From positions 1 through 46,177 of the forward strand of contig CAZUAH010000039.1 of the NCBI GenBank assembly GCA_964617665.1: a stretch of 46,177 nucleotides of DNA, in the 5' to 3' direction. The notes beneath the pieces are model-generated. The model was not told the DNA's origin, searched no databases, and saw only the letters and a program-made list of their open reading frames with translations. The stretch comes from JADHUC01 sp964617665 (GTDB taxonomy: Bacteria; Planctomycetota; Planctomycetia; Pirellulales; Pirellulaceae). The first letter of the stretch is position 1, and every line of letters starts with the position of its first letter. Shown one piece after another: positions 8,801-15,956 of the stretch. The translations under genes were made by a program, and so were the position numbers.

Positions 8801-11041
8801 GAACAGTCGTTTGCTCGCAAAATGCGCCGCCGTTCCTTGGTGAAAAAAAGTGAGCACGACAAAGCGATCGACCCTGACCGGGAAATGGCGATTTCGTACA
8901 GCAAGAGTGGTGATGTATGGAGAAGCAGGGGCAAATACTACATGGCCATCCGCGACTACGACAAGGCGATCGAGTTGGACTCGAATTGCGTACACGCTTT
9001 TGTTGGTCGTGGCACTACATGGCAATTGAAGGGTGAGCACGACAAGGCCATTGCCGACTATGACGAGGCGATCGAACTCGACCCGAAGTTTACCGCTGCG
9101 TACGATAGTCGCTGCGTCTGGAAACTCAAACGTGAACGCGACAAAGGCACTGCGGACCTCGAAGATGCGATTAAACTCGATCCGTCGTACGCCCGTGCAT
9201 ATGTCGCGTGCGGCGACACCTGGAGAGCCAAAGGTGAATACGGCAAGGCAACTGTTGACTACGATAAAGCGATCAAGTTGGACTCAGACTGTGTGGAGGC
9301 CTTTTTCGGTCGCGGCCTAACACGGCTCTTGAAGCGTGATTTCGACAAAGCCATTGTCGACTATGCCAGGGCGATCGAAATCGACCCGGAGAACGCACGG
9401 GCTTATCACAACCGAGGCGTCGCTTGGCATGCCAAAGGTGAGTATGAAAATGCCATCGGAGACCATACGAGAGCGATCGAGTTCGAACCGACGTTAGCCC
9501 GTGCATTTTATTGTCGTGGCAAAGCCTGGGCGCATAAGAGCGACGATAACGCCATCGCGGACTACAACAAGGCCATTGAACTCAATTCGAAGTTCACCAA
9601 CGCATATCTCAATCGCGGCCATTCTAGAGATCGGCAAGGCGAGTACGACAAGGCCATCGCCGACTACGATAAGGTGATTGAACTCGATCCGAAGTTCACC
9701 CTCGCATATATTAAACGCGCCAAATCTTGGCGCCGCAGAGGAAAGTATGACAAAGCCATTGCCGACCACGACAAGGCGATCGAAATTGACCCCAAGTCTG
9801 CCCCTGCGTACCACAACCGCGCCAACACGTTACGACTGAACGTAGAGTTCGACGCGGCCATTGCCGATTGCACCAAGGCGATCGAACTCGATCAGCGTTC
9901 GGCATATGCCTATGTCTCTCGCGCGCAAGCGCAAGAGATGAAGGACGAGTACGACAAAGCCATTGCCGACTGTACCCGGGCAATTGAAATCGATCCTGCA
10001 TGTGGCTTGGCATTCCGCACTCGCGGCCGTTCGTGGGCAGAAAAGGGCGATTTCAGCAAGGCCATTGCCGACTGCAACCGCGGGATTGAACTTGATCCAC
10101 GCGGCGGTCACTATTCCCGTGGCGTCGTTTGGAAGACAAAGGGCGACTACGACAAAGCCATTGCCGACCTCACCAAAGCGATCGATTCTGACCCACTATG
10201 GCCTTGCTCATACCACGTGCTTGCCCAAGCCTGGATCGGGAAACAGAGTTTCGACAACGCTATTGCAGCCACAGAACAGCTATGGTCAATCGCTCCCAAC
10301 ACCGTCCGAGCATTCTTGATACGCGGCGACATCCTGTACCGCGTTGGCTTGGCGGACGAAGCCATGGCTGCTTTCGACCAGGCTTTGCAGCTCGACTCGA
10401 ACAGCGTTCACGCCTTCACGGGGCGGGCCTCGGTTTGGACCGTGAAGGGTGAGTTGGACAAAGCAGTGCGGGATTTTCGCCGAGCAGTCGACCTACGGCC
10501 TCGATACGTTGAGACCCGTAACAACTTAGCCCTCGCCTATCACAAGCGGGCCAACGCCTGGGCAAATGCCGGTGAACTTGACCAGGCCACCGCCGATTAC
10601 GACAAGGCGATTGAACTATGCCCTACGTTGGCGAGAGCGTACTGCAATCGGGCCACTGTGAAGTTTGCACGAACTGATTACGATGCCGCATTGGTCGACT
10701 ACAGTGAAGCGTTGAGACTTTCACCGCAACTAGCCGAGGCCCGGGCGGGCCGCGGCGCCGTCTACCTTGCGAAGAAGGAACGGAATTCAGCGATTGCCGA
10801 ATACCAGCAGGCATTGGAGCTTAATCAGACCTGCATCGCCGCGTTGCTGGGTTTGGGTTTGGCGAAACAAGCCCGAGGAAACCTCGACATGGCCCTCGAT
10901 CAATGGGACTTCGCGATCCGCCAGGCCCCAACCAACACGTCGGCATACTACTTTCGCGGCGACACTTGGCTTCTTGAAGGCGAGTCGGACAAGGCGCTGG
11001 CCGACTACAAACGTGCGTTACGGGCAACGGTGCCCAGGTAA
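5816..11041 (+). CDS. Giant exported tetratricopeptide-repeat protein
   Basis: A 1741-residue protein. Start at ATG 5816 is chosen because GGGAGGA (5803-5809) sits 6 nt upstream; it abuts the alternative ATG 5810. A signal peptide (about residues 1-31, ending SMAA) implies export. Layout: an unrecognised N-terminal domain (about 40-400), a region to about 555, a very acidic tract (557-592, rich in E/D), a Pro-rich linker (about 640-720), a beta-rich segment, then about 25 tandem TPR units from residue 885 to the C-terminus. Units follow the pattern YDKAIADYDKAIELDP. Unit 4 is collapsed (DKAI runs straight into DP), and several units lack one or two residues. TPR arrays bind protein partners; the partner is unknown. 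The next gene lies 51 bp downstream. Confidence 0.8.
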   Translation: MRFVKAHTGTLRGVFSKRAWLWCCFAATTVSMAAQTKNEPPSTNLPVTAAKAGLHVFHDRVVTFVDAQLDVLKENGLYNGEEIAIVFLGITNRWEDAWQLTWNNFQRNQPVVVVPTYNLGWKWVDFFSTAADKLRVDPPSLLTPPVQIKTRKIGVPELLEHLGARGIHVFGLAFSSGANFVLQENAVRLAQYARESPTESNRPNVPSRILYHSGQISEEMHKKPLQESGIPVIQSGERALVTALQESFADMDLTGLRIPQSGLGFYLLNAAFYVPDWDGPEGRHGYAKWRPEVNAELLRASVLNAARYNLLITELIDPDSLINPESLDMPETISMILGDMKAEYVRRAQIVLALEQAKSKLEQRAKSDSLITSRLVNWDAPHLAWQIADTTRAEQVRFSTPPGERRLIGFRLPWDEDLFCRVLEATSDDLRVVYESDAWSQKQLEYTRWHTVAHKGTDEAFVLYDATGQRDHEAIEIVNSTLDQIQIEKYGDKRRVVLVGNPLNREYQRLKAAIQADEDLEVAAEVNTRNKSKTEIHKETDEALRRTGSVAGVRVRGEETEEDDRFDFDTDEGEEEEDEKVEKDTEKIKGGWRIIIKVNGEAVWEVILDEDGNIIWQGPPGEFPGGYDNDGEPIIPKREDGALATEAGVPAPLPRPGFHHEGSVPIPKPSSHPEGHAPVLLLSPGVAELGRSATLGMNILESADDFSFPPLCAPPGLSKSLHHSLHTGLFRDVGGRRVDYGLQLDPSAHDRAAIDRFSTEGHPFFFVNHSPAEASGEKIQADEAMVVLSAPQRATVTVDGSDKREQREFRYHPFPADKAYDYHYCVHLTDGRTVERTISLTAGKFVRLAVLPPCDVLDSWQLVECLPADAPLSPEVARLIITGACDKAIRLAPGAAKVWFSLAQKRHSLGAFDRAISSFTTTIEIDPGYASAYAWRGTTWKDKGEFEKAIVDFDNAIELDPKNAFAFTNRGLTWHDRSEYDRAIADFDKAIEIAPEQSFARKMRRRSLVKKSEHDKAIDPDREMAISYSKSGDVWRSRGKYYMAIRDYDKAIELDSNCVHAFVGRGTTWQLKGEHDKAIADYDEAIELDPKFTAAYDSRCVWKLKRERDKGTADLEDAIKLDPSYARAYVACGDTWRAKGEYGKATVDYDKAIKLDSDCVEAFFGRGLTRLLKRDFDKAIVDYARAIEIDPENARAYHNRGVAWHAKGEYENAIGDHTRAIEFEPTLARAFYCRGKAWAHKSDDNAIADYNKAIELNSKFTNAYLNRGHSRDRQGEYDKAIADYDKVIELDPKFTLAYIKRAKSWRRRGKYDKAIADHDKAIEIDPKSAPAYHNRANTLRLNVEFDAAIADCTKAIELDQRSAYAYVSRAQAQEMKDEYDKAIADCTRAIEIDPACGLAFRTRGRSWAEKGDFSKAIADCNRGIELDPRGGHYSRGVVWKTKGDYDKAIADLTKAIDSDPLWPCSYHVLAQAWIGKQSFDNAIAATEQLWSIAPNTVRAFLIRGDILYRVGLADEAMAAFDQALQLDSNSVHAFTGRASVWTVKGELDKAVRDFRRAVDLRPRYVETRNNLALAYHKRANAWANAGELDQATADYDKAIELCPTLARAYCNRATVKFARTDYDAALVDYSEALRLSPQLAEARAGRGAVYLAKKERNSAIAEYQQALELNQTCIAALLGLGLAKQARGNLDMALDQWDFAIRQAPTNTSAYYFRGDTWLLEGESDKALADYKRALRATVPR
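8460..11030 (+). repeat. In-gene tandem repeat: about 25 TPR units of ~102 bp
   Basis: The 3' half of the TPR gene is a tandem array with a period of about 102 bp (34 codons). Units share near-identical segments such as GACAAGGCCATTGCCGACTA. Middle units (about 9030-10190) are the most alike, while the first and last few are more diverged. Short in-frame deletions are visible, for example near 8860 and 9540. Confidence 0.8.
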
Positions 11042-11092
11042 CGGCAAGGGAAGCGGACGCGCCAAATCCCCAATAGCTCATAGGAGCATACG

Positions 11093-14000
11093 ATGAACTG
11101 CAGACCAATTCTCTTTGTTTGTCTGATCCTGTCCGCTCAAGTTCTTTTTGCTGGAGGCATGGCGGATGTTGTGAAGCGTAGCGGAGTCAGAGGTGGCATC
11201 GTCGTTCACCTGGGCTGCGGAGACGGCAGTGAAACGGCAGACATGCTGCTTAACGGCAGTTACCTGGTCCACGGGCTGGATACCAACGGCGACAACATTG
11301 CCAAGGCTCGGGCATACCTCCGCTCCAAGAATCTGTACGGCTCCGTGTCGGTGGCCCAATACGACGGGAAGACGTTACCGTACGGTGACAACATCGTGAA
11401 TCTGGTGGTGGTGGACGCGAGATGCGAGATGCAAGATGCGGGAAGCGAGATCATGCGTATTCTGGCCCCGCGCGGTGTGGCTGTGGTGCAAGAGAAGGGG
11501 AACGAGGTATGGCTATCCCGTATCCCGCATCCCGTATCCCGCATCGGAAACGATCTTGTGATGTTCGCAAAACCCGTCCCTTCTGACATTGACGATTGGC
11601 CTCAATATCTGAACAAAGCCGACAACAACGCGGTGGCCAGGGATTCCGTGGCGGGGCCGCCGCGCCTGCTCCAGTGGGTCGACAATCCGGTCTGGTGCCG
11701 TTCGCACATGGGCATTCCGACGGTGGCCAACCTGGTCACGGGCAACGGGCGATTGTTCAGCATCGAAGACGCGGCGCCGCCGGATAATCCATTTCTCCCC
11801 TCCGCGTTTCGGCTTGTCGCTCGCGACGCGTTTAACGGCAAGGAGCTATGGAACCGCAAGATCAACCGATGGGAATCGGTGACCATGTACATCAAGTGCC
11901 AACCGGTACAGCAGCAACGACGCATGGCGGTGGTGGGCGATACGCTGTACTGCACGTTGCAGTTGGAAGGGCCTTTGTCCGCGCTTGACGCAGCCACTGG
12001 CGAAGTGCTGAAGGTCTACGAAGACAGTAGTCCCACCCAGGAAGTGGCTTATGACCAGGGCGTCCTCTTTCTGAATGTCGGCGATCGATTCGCCACTTCG
12101 GCCTACAATATCGTGAAAACAAAAGGCAAGCCCTTTGTCGAGGGGACAGATCCCTCGCAGCCTTTCTACGGTTGCGGTTTCAGGCGGGGTTACGCCCCGG
12201 AGATCAAAGACAAGGAGAATCCCAAGAGCGCGATTCTTGCGATTGACCCGGAAACGGGAAAACAGCTTTGGGCCATGCGCGATATCAACAACTACACCGG
12301 AGGTTCATTGGCCATCAAGGGCAACTACGCGGTGTATCAGGCGGCAAACGGATTGTTCTGCGTCAACGCCAATACGGGCGAGAGCGTCTGGGCCAATGAG
12401 AAGGAGGTTGTTAACGCACTAGGTCACGACTCGCTGACACCCGGCACAACGCCCAATACAGTCGTGATCGCGGATGACAAGGTATTTGCCGTCGAATCAA
12501 TACCGACAAGCAAGATTGCCTCGAATTCCAAGAACACCTTGTACGCCTACTCGCTGAAAGACGGCAAAGAACTCTGGCAGGCTCCGATCGGCGGGAACTA
12601 CGAGGCCTCATCCGACGTCTGCTTCGTCGGCGGAAAGCTGTGGATCGGTGGGCACAACCCCACGCAGCTCGATGTGGAAACCGGGGCCGAGATCAAGAAG
12701 CACGTCCAGAAGATGACAGGCCCCATGGGCCACGATCGCTGTTACCGCAACTACATTACCGAACGGTACTTCATCAACAGCAAGACAGGCGGCGCCGACT
12801 TCGTCGACCTGGAAACGGGCGAGGAATTCCCTCATCACTGGACCCGCGGCGGTTGCGGCTCGGGTGTTTTGCCGGCGAACGGGCTTGTCTACTCGACGCC
12901 TTACTCCTGTCAGTGCAGTATGGGAGCCATGTTCCAAGGGATGAATGCGTATGCGTCAGTTCCAGGACTGGAAAAGTCAGACGAGCCCGTCACCATTGAA
13001 CGTACCGTTCGACTGGAAAGAGGCCCTGCATTCGGAGCGGTCAGCGATCAGCGGTCAGCGGTAAGTGAAGAAGATTGGCCCGCTTACCGTTGCGATGGCT
13101 TCCGTAGCGGCATCACCACGGCTCGGGTCTCAGCGGAACTGAACGTACGTTGGGAGGCGAAGCTTCCCACTGGGCCGAGTGCCGTGATCAGCGCGGCCGG
13201 GAAGGTATTCGCCAGTGATATCGATACGCACACGCTGTATGCGCTGGATGGCAGAACCGGCGAGATCGAATGGACGTTCACCGCGGACGGTCGGATCGAC
13301 TCGCCTCCTGCCTACTACAAAGGCATGGTGCTGTTCGGGTCGCGTGACGGTTGGGCCTACTGCCTCAGAGCCTCGGACGGGGCGTTGGCCTGGCGGTTCA
13401 AGGATTTGCCGGATAAGTTGATCGGCGCATATGGTCAGCTGGAATCCGCGTGGCCTGTTTTCGGCAGCGTGCTGATCGTGAGTGACACGCTGTACTTTGC
13501 CGCGGGTCGCTGTTCGTACTTGGACGGCGGCATCTTTGTCTACGCGCTCGATCCGCGCACTGGTGAACTTCTGAGAAGCCGCGCTTGGTACGGCCCCTTT
13601 GACGAAGCGACGGGATTGCCTATCGGCGGGAACGCAGGATTCAAGAATGATATCCTGGTGACCGACGGCACGAACATCTACCTGCGGCACAAAGCGTTTG
13701 ATATGGACCTGGCGGATGCCGTTGCCGGAAGGCACATCGTTCCTAGCAGCAGTTTCCTGGACGGCGAGCCGCAGCACCGGACCTGCTGGGCCCTGAGTTC
13801 TACGATCGGCAGATCGCACGCGGACATCTTGGTGAGCAACGGCAAACAGTATTACGAAGTCCAAGGTTTTCCGTTGTGGGCAAACCACTCCTATTTCGAT
13901 CCACGGAAGAACGGATACACGCTTTTTGCCGGCACTTTGAATGCAGCAGCGAAACCCGCGTCCAAGGATGCAACACGAACCAGGCGGGGCGCAAGAAAGA

Positions 14001-14317
14001 GGGGTAGGGGTGGCGTTACCGGACAAGAAATGTGGCGTCTACAGATCCCTATCACTGGCAAAGCGATGGCGATGGCAGGTGATGTCCTCTTCGTCGCCGG
14101 CGAGCCAATGAAATTCGACGAGCCCTCTTACCAGAATTACATTGCTGCCTACAACGGCGAGTTGGGAGGAAGGTTGTTCGCTGTATCCGCAACCGACGGA
14201 AAGAAGATGGCAGAATACAAACTGAACGCCGCCCCAGCTTGGGACAGCATCGCCATAGCCGACGGGCAATTGTACATCGGACTTGAAGACGGGACAGTTC
14301 AGTGTCTGGGCAAGTAG
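11093..14317 (+). CDS. Exported methyltransferase-like / PQQ-type beta-propeller protein
   Basis: A 1074-residue protein with TAGGAG 7 nt upstream of ATG 11093 and a signal peptide (about 1-21). Residues 30-165 are a Rossmann methyltransferase-like domain: the SAM-loop motif HLGCGDGSET and the acidic LDTN strand end are visible. Two PQQ-binding-like beta-propeller regions follow, starting at DDWPQY (about 167) and EDWPAY (about 662), with repeated ALD..TGE..W blades. A Cys-rich segment ends the first propeller (RGGCGSGVLPANG, then CQCSM). Three heptanucleotide repeat arrays are inserted in frame. A related protein at 21947-25045 has the same parts in another order. The function of this planctomycete family is not established; a periplasmic methyltransferase would have no obvious SAM supply. 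Confidence 0.75.
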   Translation: MNCRPILFVCLILSAQVLFAGGMADVVKRSGVRGGIVVHLGCGDGSETADMLLNGSYLVHGLDTNGDNIAKARAYLRSKNLYGSVSVAQYDGKTLPYGDNIVNLVVVDARCEMQDAGSEIMRILAPRGVAVVQEKGNEVWLSRIPHPVSRIGNDLVMFAKPVPSDIDDWPQYLNKADNNAVARDSVAGPPRLLQWVDNPVWCRSHMGIPTVANLVTGNGRLFSIEDAAPPDNPFLPSAFRLVARDAFNGKELWNRKINRWESVTMYIKCQPVQQQRRMAVVGDTLYCTLQLEGPLSALDAATGEVLKVYEDSSPTQEVAYDQGVLFLNVGDRFATSAYNIVKTKGKPFVEGTDPSQPFYGCGFRRGYAPEIKDKENPKSAILAIDPETGKQLWAMRDINNYTGGSLAIKGNYAVYQAANGLFCVNANTGESVWANEKEVVNALGHDSLTPGTTPNTVVIADDKVFAVESIPTSKIASNSKNTLYAYSLKDGKELWQAPIGGNYEASSDVCFVGGKLWIGGHNPTQLDVETGAEIKKHVQKMTGPMGHDRCYRNYITERYFINSKTGGADFVDLETGEEFPHHWTRGGCGSGVLPANGLVYSTPYSCQCSMGAMFQGMNAYASVPGLEKSDEPVTIERTVRLERGPAFGAVSDQRSAVSEEDWPAYRCDGFRSGITTARVSAELNVRWEAKLPTGPSAVISAAGKVFASDIDTHTLYALDGRTGEIEWTFTADGRIDSPPAYYKGMVLFGSRDGWAYCLRASDGALAWRFKDLPDKLIGAYGQLESAWPVFGSVLIVSDTLYFAAGRCSYLDGGIFVYALDPRTGELLRSRAWYGPFDEATGLPIGGNAGFKNDILVTDGTNIYLRHKAFDMDLADAVAGRHIVPSSSFLDGEPQHRTCWALSSTIGRSHADILVSNGKQYYEVQGFPLWANHSYFDPRKNGYTLFAGTLNAAAKPASKDATRTRRGARKRGRGGVTGQEMWRLQIPITGKAMAMAGDVLFVAGEPMKFDEPSYQNYIAAYNGELGGRLFAVSATDGKKMAEYKLNAAPAWDSIAIADGQLYIGLEDGTVQCLGK
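11414..11455 (+). repeat. Heptanucleotide tandem repeat (GATGCGA-type)
   Basis: Six consecutive 7-mers: GACGCGA, GATGCGA, GATGCAA, GATGCGG, GAAGCGA, GATCATG. They lie inside the methyltransferase-like domain and are translated in frame as residues 108-121. Confidence 0.7.
11514..11548 (+). repeat. Heptanucleotide tandem repeat (TATCCCG-type)
   Basis: Five consecutive 7-mers: TATCCCG, TATCCCG, CATCCCG, TATCCCG, CATCGGA. They are translated within residues 140-152, in the linker between the methyltransferase-like domain and the first propeller. Confidence 0.75.
13036..13063 (+). repeat. Heptanucleotide tandem repeat (AGCGGTC-type)
   Basis: Four consecutive 7-mers: AGCGGTC, AGCGATC, AGCGGTC, AGCGGTA. 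They are translated in the linker between the two propellers, just before EDWPAY. Confidence 0.7.
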
Positions 14318-14425
14318 CCGCGGAATCTCTCGATTAGCAGGTATAGCGAATCCTCTGCAAGAGATTGCATGTTGGGCGAGATGCGGCCGAGAATTCGTTA
14401 GAAGTGGATTCCCGTTCTTGCGACA

Positions 14426-14490
14426 TGTCACCCTGAGCAAAGCGAATGATTTTGCATGGAAGGCAGATTCTTCGCTGAGCTCCGAATACC
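14426..14490. repeat. Degenerate dispersed palindrome (CCCTGAGC/TTCGCTGAGC type)
   Basis: Left arm TGTCACCCTGAGCAAAGCGA and a degraded right arm beginning AGATTCTTCGCTGAGCTC. It resembles a palindromic repeat I recall as widely dispersed in bacterial genomes. A sequence matching its right half occurs again at 19121-19147. Confidence 0.5.
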
Positions 14491-14522
14491 CGAAGTCCGG
14501 GAGTTATTCCCATACGGGTCAG

Positions 14523-14665
14523 TTGGACAGCGCCACTCTGAACTTCAAACGCTGCCTATTGCTAGATTTCTTGAGCAAATCAGCCGTTTGGGCGCTAGCC
14601 CCGGTTCCTCCCGCAAAAAACCGGGGCTAGCGCCCAAACGGCTAATTCAAAGTGGCGCTGTCCAA
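14523..14665. repeat. Nested inverted repeat, MITE-like
   Basis: Two nested perfect inverted repeats. The outer arms are 15 nt (14523-14537 and 14651-14665, TTGGACAGCGCCACT and its complement). The inner arms are 25 nt (14582-14606 and 14619-14643) around a 12-nt loop. The inner arms begin AGCCGTTTGGGCGC. The whole unit is 143 bp and could fold into a long hairpin with an internal bulge. Confidence 0.7.
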
Positions 14666-14702
14666 TTAGGGCCGTCGGAACAATTACAGGCGGCGAATCA
14701 CC

Positions 14703-14758
14703 GTGGCGTGAGCTTCCAGCTTGCGTTTCCGGCCTCGCAAGCTGGAAGCTTACGCCAC
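14703..14758. repeat. Long hairpin repeat (GTGGCGT...AGCTTCCAGCTTGCG)
   Basis: Inverted arms of 23 nt with one mismatch (14703-14725 and 14736-14758) around a 10-nt loop. It lies 43 bp from the end of the minus-strand acyltransferase gene. It looks like a dispersed palindrome and may also end transcription from both sides. Confidence 0.65.
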
Positions 14759-14801
14759 TAATGTCCTGCAGGCAACTTGGTCTCTTGCAGTTCGCGACGC
14801 A

Positions 14802-15944
14802 TCATAGCGAGCGTTCGTAGATGCGGTACGTCTTGTAGCGGCGCAGTTGGATGGCTTTCTCAATGACGCCGAGAGAACGAACGTTGCTCGCGGAGACCCA
14901 CGAGATTTCGCCCGCATTGTAGCCGGCACACAGAACACGGCGCATGAACTCGACAATCAGTAGAACGGTGACGCCCGCGCTCCGGAACTCGGGCAGAACG
15001 CCCACACCGAAGATGCGGGCAGCGTGCACACGACGTTTCCCCAATAGGAAATGAAGCCAGCCGAACGGGAACATCCGGCCGTTCATTTTCTTGAGCACGG
15101 GGTTTATATCCGGGATGCCCATGATGCAGCCGACAGGCTGGCCTTCGTGTTCGCAGATCAGAATGAGATCGGGGTCAACGATCGGCTTCATATCGCATGC
15201 CATGGTACGAATCTCGGCATCGCTGGCAGGTACGAAACCCCAGTTGTCGCGACGTGCCGTGTTGAAGAGCCTGCCGAGGGCAAGCACGTCGTCGTCGTAG
15301 CGGCTCATGTCGATGGCCCGCACCGTCAAGCCCGGTTGACGCCTGTGGACGGCGGCGGCTAGACGCTCGAAGCGTTTCACCGTCGCTTGTTCGGGAGCCA
15401 CGTCGTAGTCTTCGACGCGAAAGGCGCACAACTCCATATGGCACGTGAAACGGCTTTTCTCGACAAGCTCTTGGTAGTAAGGCGGGTTGTAGGGCATGAG
15501 CACATAGGGCATCGAGTCAAAACCCTCGACCAACAGACCGCATTCGCCATTGATATTGGGATTGAACGGTCCGCGCATCGTGGTCATGCCACGTTCAAGT
15601 AGATAGGCGCCCGCTGCGTCGAACAAAGCACCGGCTACGTCGGTGTCGTTGACCGCTTCAAAGAAACCCCAGAAGCCAACCTCTTCACCGTAGCGTTCGA
15701 TGTGCGCGCGATCGATGATCGCTGCAATACGGCCGACAGGACGACCATTGCGCCAAGCCACGTAGAGATCAATCTCGCCTCGTTCAAAGAACGGGTTGCT
15801 GGCGGGTGAAAGGACTCGATCGGCGGCGTTTAGCAATGGGGGGACCCAGTATGGGTCGTCATCGTAGACCGTCCATGGAAGCCGCAGGAACCGTTTTCGC
15901 CCACTCTTGCCGTCGACCCGCCTAACCTGCACGTCGTTCGCCAC
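14802..15944 (-). CDS. YghO-like GNAT acyltransferase, candidate bacterial ceramide synthase
   Basis: A 380-residue protein starting at GTG 15944. The Shine-Dalgarno GAGGGAG overlaps the stop codon of the upstream synthase gene (12-nt gap), so the two are translationally coupled. The N-terminal region (FLRLPWTVYDDDPYWVPPL, about 19-37), FWGFFEAVND (about 93), RGPFNPNINGECGLLVEGF (about 124-142) and YNPPYYQELVEK are the pattern of the YghO family. A GNAT-like core follows (RIFGVGVLPEFRSAGV, about 312-327). As I recall, the Caulobacter member of this family is the bacterial ceramide synthase that N-acylates 3-ketosphinganine. The partner gene here fits that role, but acyl specificity is inferred. 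It is probably peripheral to the inner membrane. Confidence 0.7.
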   Translation of the reverse strand: MANDVQVRRVDGKSGRKRFLRLPWTVYDDDPYWVPPLLNAADRVLSPASNPFFERGEIDLYVAWRNGRPVGRIAAIIDRAHIERYGEEVGFWGFFEAVNDTDVAGALFDAAGAYLLERGMTTMRGPFNPNINGECGLLVEGFDSMPYVLMPYNPPYYQELVEKSRFTCHMELCAFRVEDYDVAPEQATVKRFERLAAAVHRRQPGLTVRAIDMSRYDDDVLALGRLFNTARRDNWGFVPASDAEIRTMACDMKPIVDPDLILICEHEGQPVGCIMGIPDINPVLKKMNGRMFPFGWLHFLLGKRRVHAARIFGVGVLPEFRSAGVTVLLIVEFMRRVLCAGYNAGEISWVSASNVRSLGVIEKAIQLRRYKTYRIYERSL

Positions 15945-15956
15945 GGATTCGCTCCC

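Larger units (their letters stand above)
14318..14801. other. Convergent intergenic region packed with palindromes
   Basis: A 484-bp stretch between two convergent genes, with no supported gene. It contains three separate inverted-repeat elements, annotated individually. Any of them could act as a bidirectional transcription stop, although none is followed by a long T-run. Confidence 0.6.

Noticed and set aside
13130..14026. 298-codon minus-strand open frame in the propeller gene
   Set aside because: No motifs, and the plus-strand propeller blades are unmistakable.
14582..14643. Repeated arms as a CRISPR array
   Set aside because: The arms are inverted rather than direct, there is only one pair, and no cas genes are present.
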